From Rhizobium lentis (GTDB lineage: Bacteria > Pseudomonadota > Alphaproteobacteria > Rhizobiales > Rhizobiaceae): a DNA stretch of 64,000 nt. The position numbers and the translations under genes were made by a program. Under the pieces are notes generated by a model. That model saw nothing but the letters and a program-made list of their open reading frames with translations. It did no database searches and had not been told where the DNA came from. Shown piece by piece: positions 56,418-64,000 of the stretch. The stretch spans positions 868,001 through 932,000 of the forward strand of contig NZ_CP071454.1 in NCBI RefSeq assembly GCF_017352135.1, given 5' to 3'. The first letter of the stretch is position 1. Each line of letters starts with the position of its first letter.

Positions 56418-59400
56418 GATTCGCCCATTTCTTCGTGGACAGGCCGATCTTTGCGGCCGTCATTTCGATTCTCTTCCTCGTCGTCGGCGGCATCGCCTAT
56501 ACGCAGCTGCCGGTCTCCCAATATCCGGAGATCGCGCCGCCCACCATCGTCGTGCGCACCTCCTATCCGGGCGCCGACCCGCAGACCATCGCCGACACGG
56601 TTTCGACCCCCCTCGAGCAGCAGATCAACGGCGTCGAAGACATGCTGTACATGTCTTCCTACTCCAGCGCCGACGGCGCCATGTCGCTGACGATCACCTT
56701 CAAGCTCGGCACCGATCTCGACAAGGTCCAGGTGCTTGTCCAGAACCGCGTTTCCATCGCGCTCCCCCGCCTTCCCGAGGAGGTTCAGCGGCTCGGCGTG
56801 ACCACGGACAAGAGCTCTCCCGACCTGATGATGGTTGTGCACCTCCTGTCGCCGTCACACCGTTACGACCAGCTTTACGTCTCGAACTATGCCCGCAATC
56901 GCATCCGCGACGTGCTCGTGCGCCTCGACGGCGTCGGCGACGTGCAGATCTTCGGCGAGCGTCAGTATTCGATGCGCATCTGGCTGGATCCGGAAAAACT
57001 CTCCGCCTACGGCATGACCTCGGACGACGTCGTCTCCGCCCTGAGGGACCAGAACGTCCAGGTATCGGGCGGTAAAATCGGCGCGCCGCCGGTGACCGGC
57101 AGGAACGCCTTCGAATATACCGTGCGAACGGACGGGCGTTTCTCCGATGTTCGCGAGTTCCGCTATGTCATCGTGAAATCGACGGGAGCGGGCCGGCTGG
57201 TGCAGCTACAGGACGTCGCCCGCATCGAACTCGGCGCACAGGACTACGTCACCAACAGCTATCTCAACAACGACCCTGCGGTCGCTCTCGGCATTTTCGC
57301 TCGGCCGGGAACCAATGCGCTGGACACGGCCCATCAAGTCCAGACGCTGATGAAGGATATCTCACAGAACTTCCCGGAGGGGCTGGAATATCGCATCGTC
57401 TACGACACGACCGAATTCATCTCGGACTCGATCAACGAGGTCTATAGGACCATCGCCGAAGCGGCCATCCTGGTGGCGATCGTCGTTCTCGTCTTCCTGC
57501 AATCCTGGCGGACCGCGATCATACCGATCGTCGCCATTCCCGTCTCGCTGATCGGCACCTTCGCCGTTCTGCTCGCCTTCGGCTTTTCGCTCAACATGCT
57601 GACACTCTTCGGTCTCGTGCTCGCCATCGGCATCGTCGTCGATGACGCGATCGTGGTGGTGGAAAACGTCGAGCGCAATCTGGCGCGCGGCATGACGCCG
57701 AAGCAGGCGTCCCACGTGACAATGGACGAAGTCGGAACCGCCGTCGTGGCGATCTCGCTGGTGCTGATCGCGGTATTCGTGCCGACCGCCTTCATCCCCG
57801 GCATATCTGGCCAGTTCTACAGGCAGTTTGCGGTGACGATCTCCGTCACCACAGCGATATCGGCATTGAATTCCCTGACGCTTTCGCCCGCGCTCGCCGG
57901 CATATTGCTGAAGGCCCATGATCACGAGACAAAGCGCAAGAGCATCGCCTCACGCTTGGGAACAGGTCTTGCGAACGGCTTCAATCGCGGCTTCGACCGG
58001 ATGAGCTCGGGCTATTCGTGGACCGTCCGGCACCTAGTCAGCAGCTGGGTAGGCTTGACCTGCGCGATGCTCGCCTTCGCCGGCCTTCTGGGTGCGACCT
58101 GGTACATGAGCACCAGGGTTCCCTCGGGTTTCATTCCGACTATGGACCAGGGTTACGCGATCGTCGTCGTGCAGCTTCCCGACGGCGCCTCGCTTGCGCG
58201 TACCGATGCCGTCGTCAAACAGGTGGGCGACATCGCCCGAACCGTGCCCGGTGTCGGAAACGCCGTGCAGTTTGCCGGCTTCAGCGGAGCGACCTTCACC
58301 AATGCCTCGAATGCGGGCGTCGTCTTCGTTCCCTTCAAGTCCTTCGCCGAACGCGAGGAAGGCGGAGACAACGCCAACAAGATCATCGGCGAGCTCTTTG
58401 CCAAGCTGCAAAGCATCCAGGAAGCCTTCATCATTGCCATCCCGCCGCCGTCCGTGCGCGGCGTCGGCAATTCCGGCGGCTTCAAGATGCAGATCTCCGA
58501 TCTCGAAAACCCTGACATGACGCGCGTGCTGGGCCTCGCCCGCCAGATGATGGGGGCTGCGGCAACGACCGAGGGCCTGACCGGCGTCTTTACGACATTC
58601 TCGGACGCCAGCCCGCAATATTTCCTGTCGATCGACCGCGACAAGGCGCGGTTCCTGAACGTGCCGATCCCCAATATCTTCAATGCACTTTCCATCAATC
58701 TTGGCGTTGCCTACGTGAACGATTTCAACGCGTTCGGCCGCGTTTACCAGGTTCGCGCCCAGGCCGACCGGCAATACCGTATGGACAGGGAAGATATCCT
58801 TGCGTTGAAGGTGCGCTCCGCAACCGGCGCGCTGGTACCTCTCGGAACCCTGATGGACATTCAGGACTCCAGCGGCCCGGCGCTCGTCCAGCGCTACAAC
58901 ATGTATGTCTCGGTGCCGCTTCAGGGCAATCCGACGCCCGGCACCTCGACGGGCGATGCGCTGAAGAAGATGGAGGAACTGGCGGCCAAGATCCTTCCAC
59001 CCGGGACGACCTTCGAATGGACGGAACTCGCCTATCAGGAAACCCACACCGGCAACACCGCTGTCTACATCTTCGCCCTCTCCGTGATTTTCGTCTTCCT
59101 GGCCCTGGCGGCCCAGTATGAGAGCTGGGTTCTGCCGCTCGCGATCATTCTCATCGTCCCGCTCGCCGTGCTGGCGGCACTGATCGGAGTGTCACTCAGG
59201 GGAATGGACAACAATGTGCTGACGCAGATCGGCCTGATCGTCCTGATCGGCCTTGCGGCCAAGAACGCCATTCTTATCGTCGAATTCGCAAGACAGGCGG
59301 AGGAGGAGGGCAAATCACCGGTAGACGCGGCCATCGAGGCCAGCCACCTTCGCCTGCGACCGATCCTGATGACGGCATTCGCCTTTATCTTCGGCGTTCT

Positions 59401-59599
59401 GCCGCTGGCCATCGCCACTGGCCCCGGTGCCGAAATGCGGCAATCGCTCGGCACCGCCGTCTTCTCCGGCATGCTCGGTGTCACGTTCTTCGGGTTGTTC
59501 CTGACGCCGGTTTTCTACGTCGTGCTGCGCGGCCGGCGTCGCCACCGCGCGACGGAAAGGCCGCTCGAACCCGCTCCGGCCGAAAGGGAGACGGTCTGA
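56414..59599 (+). CDS. RND multidrug efflux pump, second system
   Basis: 1061 residues. It starts MRFAHFFVDRPIFAAVISIL; proton-relay aspartates lie in GIVVDDAIVVVENVERN and later motifs (AALIGVSLRGMDNNVLTQIG) fit HAE1 pumps. Together with the adaptor it forms a complete inner-membrane/periplasm pair; no outer-membrane channel is nearby. Plus strand, unlike the first pump. Confidence 0.95.
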   Translation: MRFAHFFVDRPIFAAVISILFLVVGGIAYTQLPVSQYPEIAPPTIVVRTSYPGADPQTIADTVSTPLEQQINGVEDMLYMSSYSSADGAMSLTITFKLGTDLDKVQVLVQNRVSIALPRLPEEVQRLGVTTDKSSPDLMMVVHLLSPSHRYDQLYVSNYARNRIRDVLVRLDGVGDVQIFGERQYSMRIWLDPEKLSAYGMTSDDVVSALRDQNVQVSGGKIGAPPVTGRNAFEYTVRTDGRFSDVREFRYVIVKSTGAGRLVQLQDVARIELGAQDYVTNSYLNNDPAVALGIFARPGTNALDTAHQVQTLMKDISQNFPEGLEYRIVYDTTEFISDSINEVYRTIAEAAILVAIVVLVFLQSWRTAIIPIVAIPVSLIGTFAVLLAFGFSLNMLTLFGLVLAIGIVVDDAIVVVENVERNLARGMTPKQASHVTMDEVGTAVVAISLVLIAVFVPTAFIPGISGQFYRQFAVTISVTTAISALNSLTLSPALAGILLKAHDHETKRKSIASRLGTGLANGFNRGFDRMSSGYSWTVRHLVSSWVGLTCAMLAFAGLLGATWYMSTRVPSGFIPTMDQGYAIVVVQLPDGASLARTDAVVKQVGDIARTVPGVGNAVQFAGFSGATFTNASNAGVVFVPFKSFAEREEGGDNANKIIGELFAKLQSIQEAFIIAIPPPSVRGVGNSGGFKMQISDLENPDMTRVLGLARQMMGAAATTEGLTGVFTTFSDASPQYFLSIDRDKARFLNVPIPNIFNALSINLGVAYVNDFNAFGRVYQVRAQADRQYRMDREDILALKVRSATGALVPLGTLMDIQDSSGPALVQRYNMYVSVPLQGNPTPGTSTGDALKKMEELAAKILPPGTTFEWTELAYQETHTGNTAVYIFALSVIFVFLALAAQYESWVLPLAIILIVPLAVLAALIGVSLRGMDNNVLTQIGLIVLIGLAAKNAILIVEFARQAEEEGKSPVDAAIEASHLRLRPILMTAFAFIFGVLPLAIATGPGAEMRQSLGTAVFSGMLGVTFFGLFLTPVFYVVLRGRRRHRATERPLEPAPAERETV

Positions 59600-59625
59600 C
59601 CATCAGCGTGCCGGGCGGGATGATG

Positions 59626-60363
59626 TCAGGTGGAAAACAGATGCACCCTGCCCTGCCAGAATCGGGCGACGGTCAGCCGGCCGCTGCGAAAGGCGCGTGT
59701 ATCGAGATTGAGCCGCCTCGAGCGAATGTCGGGCTCATCGTTGGGCGTATGACCATGCACGACAAGTTTCGGCAAGGGGATCCTGCTTTCGAGAAAGCGA
59801 TGGCGGATGAGGACCAGATCCTCCTCCGTTTGTGCGGCAAGCGGCAGCATCGGATCGATGCCCGCATGCACGAACACCACGTTCGGCGTCTCCAGCATGA
59901 CGGGCAGCGCCCGCATGAAATCGATATGCGTATGCGGCAGCGACTGGCGCAGGAAGGCGTCGAGCTGTACGCCGGAGGGAAAAATCAGCGGCAAGTGCTC
60001 CGGATCGAGCCCATAGGATTTGAGCAGTTCCGCCGACCCCATCCTCATCCAGTCGTCGTAAGAGAGCCAGCCGTCGATATAGTCGAGCATGGCGATCTCG
60101 TGATTGCCAGCAAGGCAGATGCGGTCGAAACCATCCGGCGGCGGCGTCATGAGATGAGCGATGACCTGCGCCGAGTCCGGGCCGCGGTCGATATAGTCAC
60201 CAAGCGTCACGATCAGCTTTTGCCCGGGCAGCTGCGCGCCATCGCGCAGGATCGCCTCTTCGGCTTTCAGGAGCAGGTCATAGCGTCCATGAATGTCGCC
60301 GATCGCATAGGTTGGAGTGTCGGCAATATCCAGCGTCAGACGCGGTCTCTGCTGGCGGCCCAT
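59626..60363 (-). CDS. PPP-family metallophosphatase
   Basis: 245 residues. All metal motifs are present: GDIHGR, GDYIDRG, GNHE, HAGID and HGHTP in order. It is like bacterial serine/threonine or diadenosine-tetraphosphate phosphatases (PrpA/ApaH-like). ATG at 60363 with GAGG upstream is preferred to longer starts up to 60519. Substrate unknown. Confidence 0.92.
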   Translation of the reverse strand: MGRQQRPRLTLDIADTPTYAIGDIHGRYDLLLKAEEAILRDGAQLPGQKLIVTLGDYIDRGPDSAQVIAHLMTPPPDGFDRICLAGNHEIAMLDYIDGWLSYDDWMRMGSAELLKSYGLDPEHLPLIFPSGVQLDAFLRQSLPHTHIDFMRALPVMLETPNVVFVHAGIDPMLPLAAQTEEDLVLIRHRFLESRIPLPKLVVHGHTPNDEPDIRSRRLNLDTRAFRSGRLTVARFWQGRVHLFST

Positions 60364-60569
60364 TTTCCAAACCTCGCTATGGCGAGCAAGTGAATCTCTC
60401 ATCATGTTTCTCAGTGAAGGGAAGCCCCGGTTAACCATAAGTAGCGTGGTGGACGAGACGATCAAGTTGGTGAAAAAATTCGACGCATTGGGTTTTTCTG
60501 GAAAAACCGTTCTTATCATTCACAGCGAAATCCCCCACTCCTGTCATCCGTCGAGGAAAGAGCGAAGCG

Positions 60570-61694
60570 ATGGGAACGATATCGCAGTTTCATGACCCCT
60601 TGAGGCCGCCGGCCCACCGCATCGAAAGCGAAGAGGAGGCCTTGTCCACGGCTCGCAGCCTCGCCGCCACGTTCCGGCATCAGGCAAGCGAGCGCGATAT
60701 CAACCGCATCCTGCCTTTTGCCGAGCTCGACGCGCTGTCGTTATCGGGACTGACGGCAATCGCTGTTCCGCCCGAACATGAGGGGCTCGACGTGCCGAAC
60801 GCCCTGCTCGCCGAGATCGTTGCGATTATCGCCGAGGCCGACGCCTCGATCGGTGAGACCCTGGAATATCATTTTTCCGTGCTGGAAACGCTCCGCACCC
60901 AGGCGGCCGAGAATCTGAAGGCATCGCTGTTTGCCCATGTGCTGCTCGGCGACCGCTTCGCGGGCACGACCGTCGTCGACGGTACCCAACTGTCGGCCGA
61001 AGGGCCGGGTTACCGCCTGAGCGGACGGACACGGCAGGCACCCGGCATTCTCTATGCCGACTGGATCGCCGCTGCCCTCACACTTCCGCCCGGGCGCCCG
61101 GTGACGATCTATCTCAGCCGCGGTGACGAAGATGTGCAGGTGGTCGACGATTGGGACGGCTTCGGCCAGCGCACCAATGGATCGGCAACGACGATCGCCG
61201 GCGCAGTTCATATCAATGCCGACGCGATCGCGCCGGCCCCCTCATCCGGATATTCGACCGGCGTCTCGCTCGGCCTGCTGCTCAAGGCCGCTGTCAGCCT
61301 GGGTATTGCGCGGGCTGCATGGGCTGAGCTGATGACAGCGATTGGCGATCGCACCGTCACCCCCGCCCGGCTCGGCGAACACGCCGTCGGCATCGAAATC
61401 ACGGCGGCAGCTCTGGAACGGGCAGGCCGCAAACTCGACATTGCCCAGGTCAATCCTGTAGAAGCCGCGATGGCGGATGCCTATTTTTCCGCTTCAGCGG
61501 CCGCGATCACAGCCGAGGAGACAGCACTCCGCACCGCAAATGCGCTGTTCGAGCTCGCAGGCGAAGCAGCGGCCGGCATCGGCCTCAATCTCGATCGCCA
61601 TTGGCGCAATGCCCGCATTCACGCGCTGTCGCTGCCGCGGGATAGACTGCTGCACCGCGCCGGCGACTATCTGTCAAGCAAGGCTGCGACCTGA
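60570..61694 (+). CDS. SfnB-like acyl-CoA-dehydrogenase-fold flavoprotein
   Basis: 374 residues, slightly shorter than most acyl-CoA dehydrogenase relatives. The opening PPAHRIESEEEALSTARSLA and FAELDALSLSGLTAIAVPPEHEG are typical of SfnB, a monooxygenase-like protein associated with use of sulfones and other organosulfur compounds. The substrate is not certain. It converges with an Rrf2 regulator gene (51 bp between stops). Confidence 0.8.
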   Translation: MGTISQFHDPLRPPAHRIESEEEALSTARSLAATFRHQASERDINRILPFAELDALSLSGLTAIAVPPEHEGLDVPNALLAEIVAIIAEADASIGETLEYHFSVLETLRTQAAENLKASLFAHVLLGDRFAGTTVVDGTQLSAEGPGYRLSGRTRQAPGILYADWIAAALTLPPGRPVTIYLSRGDEDVQVVDDWDGFGQRTNGSATTIAGAVHINADAIAPAPSSGYSTGVSLGLLLKAAVSLGIARAAWAELMTAIGDRTVTPARLGEHAVGIEITAAALERAGRKLDIAQVNPVEAAMADAYFSASAAAITAEETALRTANALFELAGEAAAGIGLNLDRHWRNARIHALSLPRDRLLHRAGDYLSSKAAT

Positions 61695-61744
61695 CCGATT
61701 TCAGCACCGTCCGAGCGGTGGCGCCCGGGACCTATCGAAACGTC

Positions 61745-62209
61745 TCAGCTGGCTGCAGAGATCGGGAAGTCGTCCGGGGCGCCTTCAATGCGGCCGCCGG
61801 CCTGGACGAATTGGTCGAGGGTCATATTGTCGAGAATCGCGGCGATCGCATCCCGAACATCGGTCATCGAGCGCCGCACCTGACAGGTTTCCGGATCGGC
61901 GCAGTCGTCGCAGGCCTCATAGGCCGTCCGGCTGGCGCAGCGGATCGGCGCCAGCGGACCGTCGAGCGTGCGGATGACATGCCCGATGCGGATTTCAGAG
62001 GCTGGCCGCGAGAGGGAGTATCCCCCGCCTGGCCCCTTCTTTGAACGCAGAATGCCGACATTGCGCAGTTCCAGCAGGATCGTATCGAGAAACTTCTTCG
62101 GAATATTGTTGCGGCTCGCGATGTCATTGATGAAGGCGGTCTCGCCAGGCGCCAGACGCGCCAGATCGACCAGTGCCTTCAGGCCGTATTTCCCCTTCTT
62201 CGTCAGCAT
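61745..62209 (-). CDS. Rrf2-family regulator with a four-cysteine motif
   Basis: 154 residues. Winged helix-turn-helix (INDIASRNNIPKKFLDTILLEL) and the Rrf2 GPGGGYSLSRPASEI wing. Four cysteines at 91, 100, 103 and 109 (C-X8-C-X2-C-X5-C) could bind an iron-sulfur cluster, but the spacing differs from IscR (C-X5-C-X5-C) and from RirA. Start at ATG 62209; frame upstream lacks a ribosome site. Nearby SfnB-like gene suggests sulfur-related control, inferred. Confidence 0.88.
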   Translation of the reverse strand: MLTKKGKYGLKALVDLARLAPGETAFINDIASRNNIPKKFLDTILLELRNVGILRSKKGPGGGYSLSRPASEIRIGHVIRTLDGPLAPIRCASRTAYEACDDCADPETCQVRRSMTDVRDAIAAILDNMTLDQFVQAGGRIEGAPDDFPISAAS

Positions 62210-62290
62210 CGTCGTCGCCTTGTGAAAACTGCAATATCCGCCCGCTAATAGCAGGCAAATAACGTCGAAAGCGTGAAGATACAACAAAAT

Positions 62291-62307
62291 AGCTAATATT
62301 TATAGCT
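62291..62307. promoter_or_regulatory. Candidate Rrf2 operator
   Basis: AGCTA-N7-TAGCT inverted repeat in an AT-rich stretch about 85 bp upstream of the Rrf2 gene. Position fits autoregulation; arms are short. Confidence 0.4.
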
Positions 62308-62385
62308 TGCATCGGCAACATCCACAGCCGACCGGCAGTTTTGCGAAAGAAACGGCCGGCCACGTGGCTCTTGTGACGGCTGCGA

Positions 62386-63174
62386 TCAAATCGTCTTCAG
62401 CATGCCGCCATCGACGAAATAGGTCGATCCGATGCAGTAGCTCGCCCGCTCCGAACTCAGAAAGACAAAGACGTTCGCCAGTTCCTCCGGCGTGCCGAAG
62501 CGCTTGGAGGCGGCATGTTCATTGGCAACGCTCTGCAGGTAGCCTTCCCAGTTTCCGCCGCTTTCGGCAGTCAGTTGCTTGGCGGTCTTGATCCAGTCGG
62601 GCGTCAGGATCAGGCCGGCATTGATGCAGTTGACGCGGATATTGTCCTGGATGAGCTCGGTCGAGAGTGTCTTCGAAAACATCATCAGCGCCGATTTGCT
62701 GACATTGTAGATCGGCTCGTACCAGAGCGGCTGGACGGCGCAGATCGAGGCATTGTGCAGGATCACACCGCCGCCTCGCTTTTTCATCTGCGGCGCGATG
62801 CCGCGCGCAAGCCGCACGGCGGCCATCACATGCAGATCCCAATAGGCCTGCCACTTCTCGTCGGGCGCCTCCATCACCGTCTCATTCGATCCGGTGCCAG
62901 CATTGTTGATCAGGATATCGGCCCCGCCTTTCTCCGCCGCCGCCGCAATGATCGCCTCCGTTCCCGCAGCCGTCGCCACATCGGCAACGACAGCGGTGGT
63001 GCTGACCCCAAATTTCTCGGCAATACGGGCGGTTTCGGCCTCCAGCCGTTCGCCGCCGCGCGCCGCCAGCACGAGGTCTGCACCCTCGGCCGCCAGGCCC
63101 TCGGCGATCGCCAACCCGATGCCGACCGACGCGCCCGTTATGACGGCAATCTTTCCCTTCAATCCCAGATCCAT
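62386..63174 (-). CDS. SDR oxidoreductase (second)
   Basis: 262 residues. TGASVGIG cofactor motif, NNAG, Ser in HNASICA and YxxxK in YNVSKSA. The ATG at 63174 follows GGGAGG; a longer frame to 63228 is not needed. Divergent from the hydroxypyruvate-isomerase-like gene (137 bp between starts), which suggests a shared sugar or hydroxy-acid pathway, inferred only. Confidence 0.92.
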   Translation of the reverse strand: MDLGLKGKIAVITGASVGIGLAIAEGLAAEGADLVLAARGGERLEAETARIAEKFGVSTTAVVADVATAAGTEAIIAAAAEKGGADILINNAGTGSNETVMEAPDEKWQAYWDLHVMAAVRLARGIAPQMKKRGGGVILHNASICAVQPLWYEPIYNVSKSALMMFSKTLSTELIQDNIRVNCINAGLILTPDWIKTAKQLTAESGGNWEGYLQSVANEHAASKRFGTPEELANVFVFLSSERASYCIGSTYFVDGGMLKTI

Positions 63175-63311
63175 CTTTTCCTCCCGAAACGGCCGGCGAC
63201 CCCGGCGATGCGGCAAGTGTTCCGCCAATGAATCCGGGCGTCAAGCACCCAGACGCCTCTTGCGGCAGGCTCCGTTCTGTCGCAGCCTGCGTCCAAGTCG
63301 GGGGAGTTTTC

Positions 63312-64000
63312 ATGCGACGTTATTCAGCCTGCATAGAATGGTTGTTTGCCGAAGTCGGCGACAGCTTTCCCGATCGCATCCGCCGCGCTCATACCGGCGG
63401 CCTGACGGCGATCGAATTCTGGCGCTGGACCGACAAGGATCTGGGTGCGATCGAGGCGGTACTGGCGGAAACCGGCCTTGCCGTCACCAGCCTTGTCGCC
63501 GAGCCGATGATCGCGCTGACCGACGCCGCCAACCGGCAGGCCTGGCTGAAAGGCCTTGCCGATCCCGTTGCTGTCGCCGGGCGCCTAGGCGCACCCGTGC
63601 TGATTGCCCAGGCTGGCGACGATCTTCCCGGCTCCAGCCGTCAGGAGCAGCGCCGGTCGCTCACCGAAACTCTGAAAGCCGGTGCCGATATCCTCAAAGG
63701 CAGTGGCGTGCGTCTCGGCGTCGAACCGCTCAACATCCGCATCGACCATGTCGGCTATTTCCTCGACTCGACCCGCGAAGGCCTCGACATCATCGATGAC
63801 GTCGCCCGCCCCGAGATCGGCATCGTCTACGACCTCTACCATTCCGCGGTGATGGACGAACGCACCGAAGAGGTGCTGGACGGCCGTCTCGATCGGGTTT
63901 TCCATGTTCATGTCGCCGATCATCCCGGTCGCAACGAACCGGGCTCCGGCAGCATCGACCTTGCCCGCCGCCTCGACTGGATCTTCGCCAACGGCTATGC
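63312..64000 (+). CDS. Hydroxypyruvate-isomerase-like TIM-barrel protein (3' end outside window)
   Basis: About 229 residues are visible from ATG 63312 to the window edge. The sequence MRRYSACIEWLFAEVGD, then IEFWRW, LGVEPLN, IVYDLYH and VFHVHVADHPGR fits the Hyi/sugar-phosphate isomerase-epimerase family (metal-binding Glu, Asp, His). Stop codon not seen. Exact substrate unknown. Confidence 0.87.
   Translation, partial: MRRYSACIEWLFAEVGDSFPDRIRRAHTGGLTAIEFWRWTDKDLGAIEAVLAETGLAVTSLVAEPMIALTDAANRQAWLKGLADPVAVAGRLGAPVLIAQAGDDLPGSSRQEQRRSLTETLKAGADILKGSGVRLGVEPLNIRIDHVGYFLDSTREGLDIIDDVARPEIGIVYDLYHSAVMDERTEEVLDGRLDRVFHVHVADHPGRNEPGSGSIDLARRLDWIFANGY

Overview
The window reads as chromosome of a Rhizobium of the R. 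etli / R. leguminosarum type. This rests on gene content and order, since no database search was possible: a urtABCDE urea importer, a braDEFGC-ordered amino-acid importer, the alphaproteobacterial ctrA/chpT/sciP cell-cycle genes, an RpoH sigma factor, and high GC with frequent GTG/TTG starts. No rRNA, tRNA, CRISPR array, transposase or prophage was seen.

Layout. Positions 1-6.0 kb: the urea operon on the minus strand (urtA, urtB, urtC, urtD, an extra small membrane-protein gene, and urtE cut by the window edge). 6.2-12.5 kb: a PAP2-type phosphatase with an autotransporter-associated repeat, then on the plus strand a 1127-residue fusion of an NCS1-like permease with a hybrid histidine kinase and its LuxR-type response regulator. 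12.7-18.3 kb: the bra branched-chain amino-acid operon (minus), again with an embedded uncharacterised membrane protein. 18.8-22.2 kb: a CysQ-like phosphatase, a sugar transferase starting exopolysaccharide synthesis, and a decayed LuxR-type regulator. 22.2-28.6 kb: the cell-cycle cluster sciP, pqiA-like, GNAT, fliJ, ctrA, an atypical single-domain receiver, chpT, eipA and a coiled-coil protein. 28.6-37.1 kb: housekeeping genes (RNA methyltransferase, pseudouridine synthase, rpoH, a large acidic membrane protein, purA, an EamA transporter). 37.1-40.3 kb: a GNAT enzyme, an EAL-domain remnant and a D-xylonate dehydratase-like enzyme.

40.4-59.6 kb is an efflux and regulator region: two RND pumps with their adaptor proteins, a MarR-EmrA-EmrB system, a CPA1 sodium/proton antiporter, two LysR regulators each divergent from an enzyme gene, a 3-methyladenine glycosylase and a rhizobial intergenic repeat. 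59.6-64 kb holds a PPP-family phosphatase, an SfnB-like flavoprotein, an Rrf2 regulator with an unusual four-cysteine pattern, an SDR enzyme and the start of a hydroxypyruvate-isomerase-like gene.

Working connections. The permease-kinase and its regulator lie between two nitrogen-compound importers, so control of urea or related nitrogen uptake is the natural hypothesis. ctrA, chpT, sciP, fliJ and eipA form a compact CtrA circuit; three GANTC methylation sites and a CtrA-type box lie upstream of ctrA. The most unusual items are the permease-kinase with an eight-cysteine linker, the receiver between ctrA and chpT that lacks two usual active-site residues, and an HSL-type hydrolase whose nucleophile serine is a glutamate.
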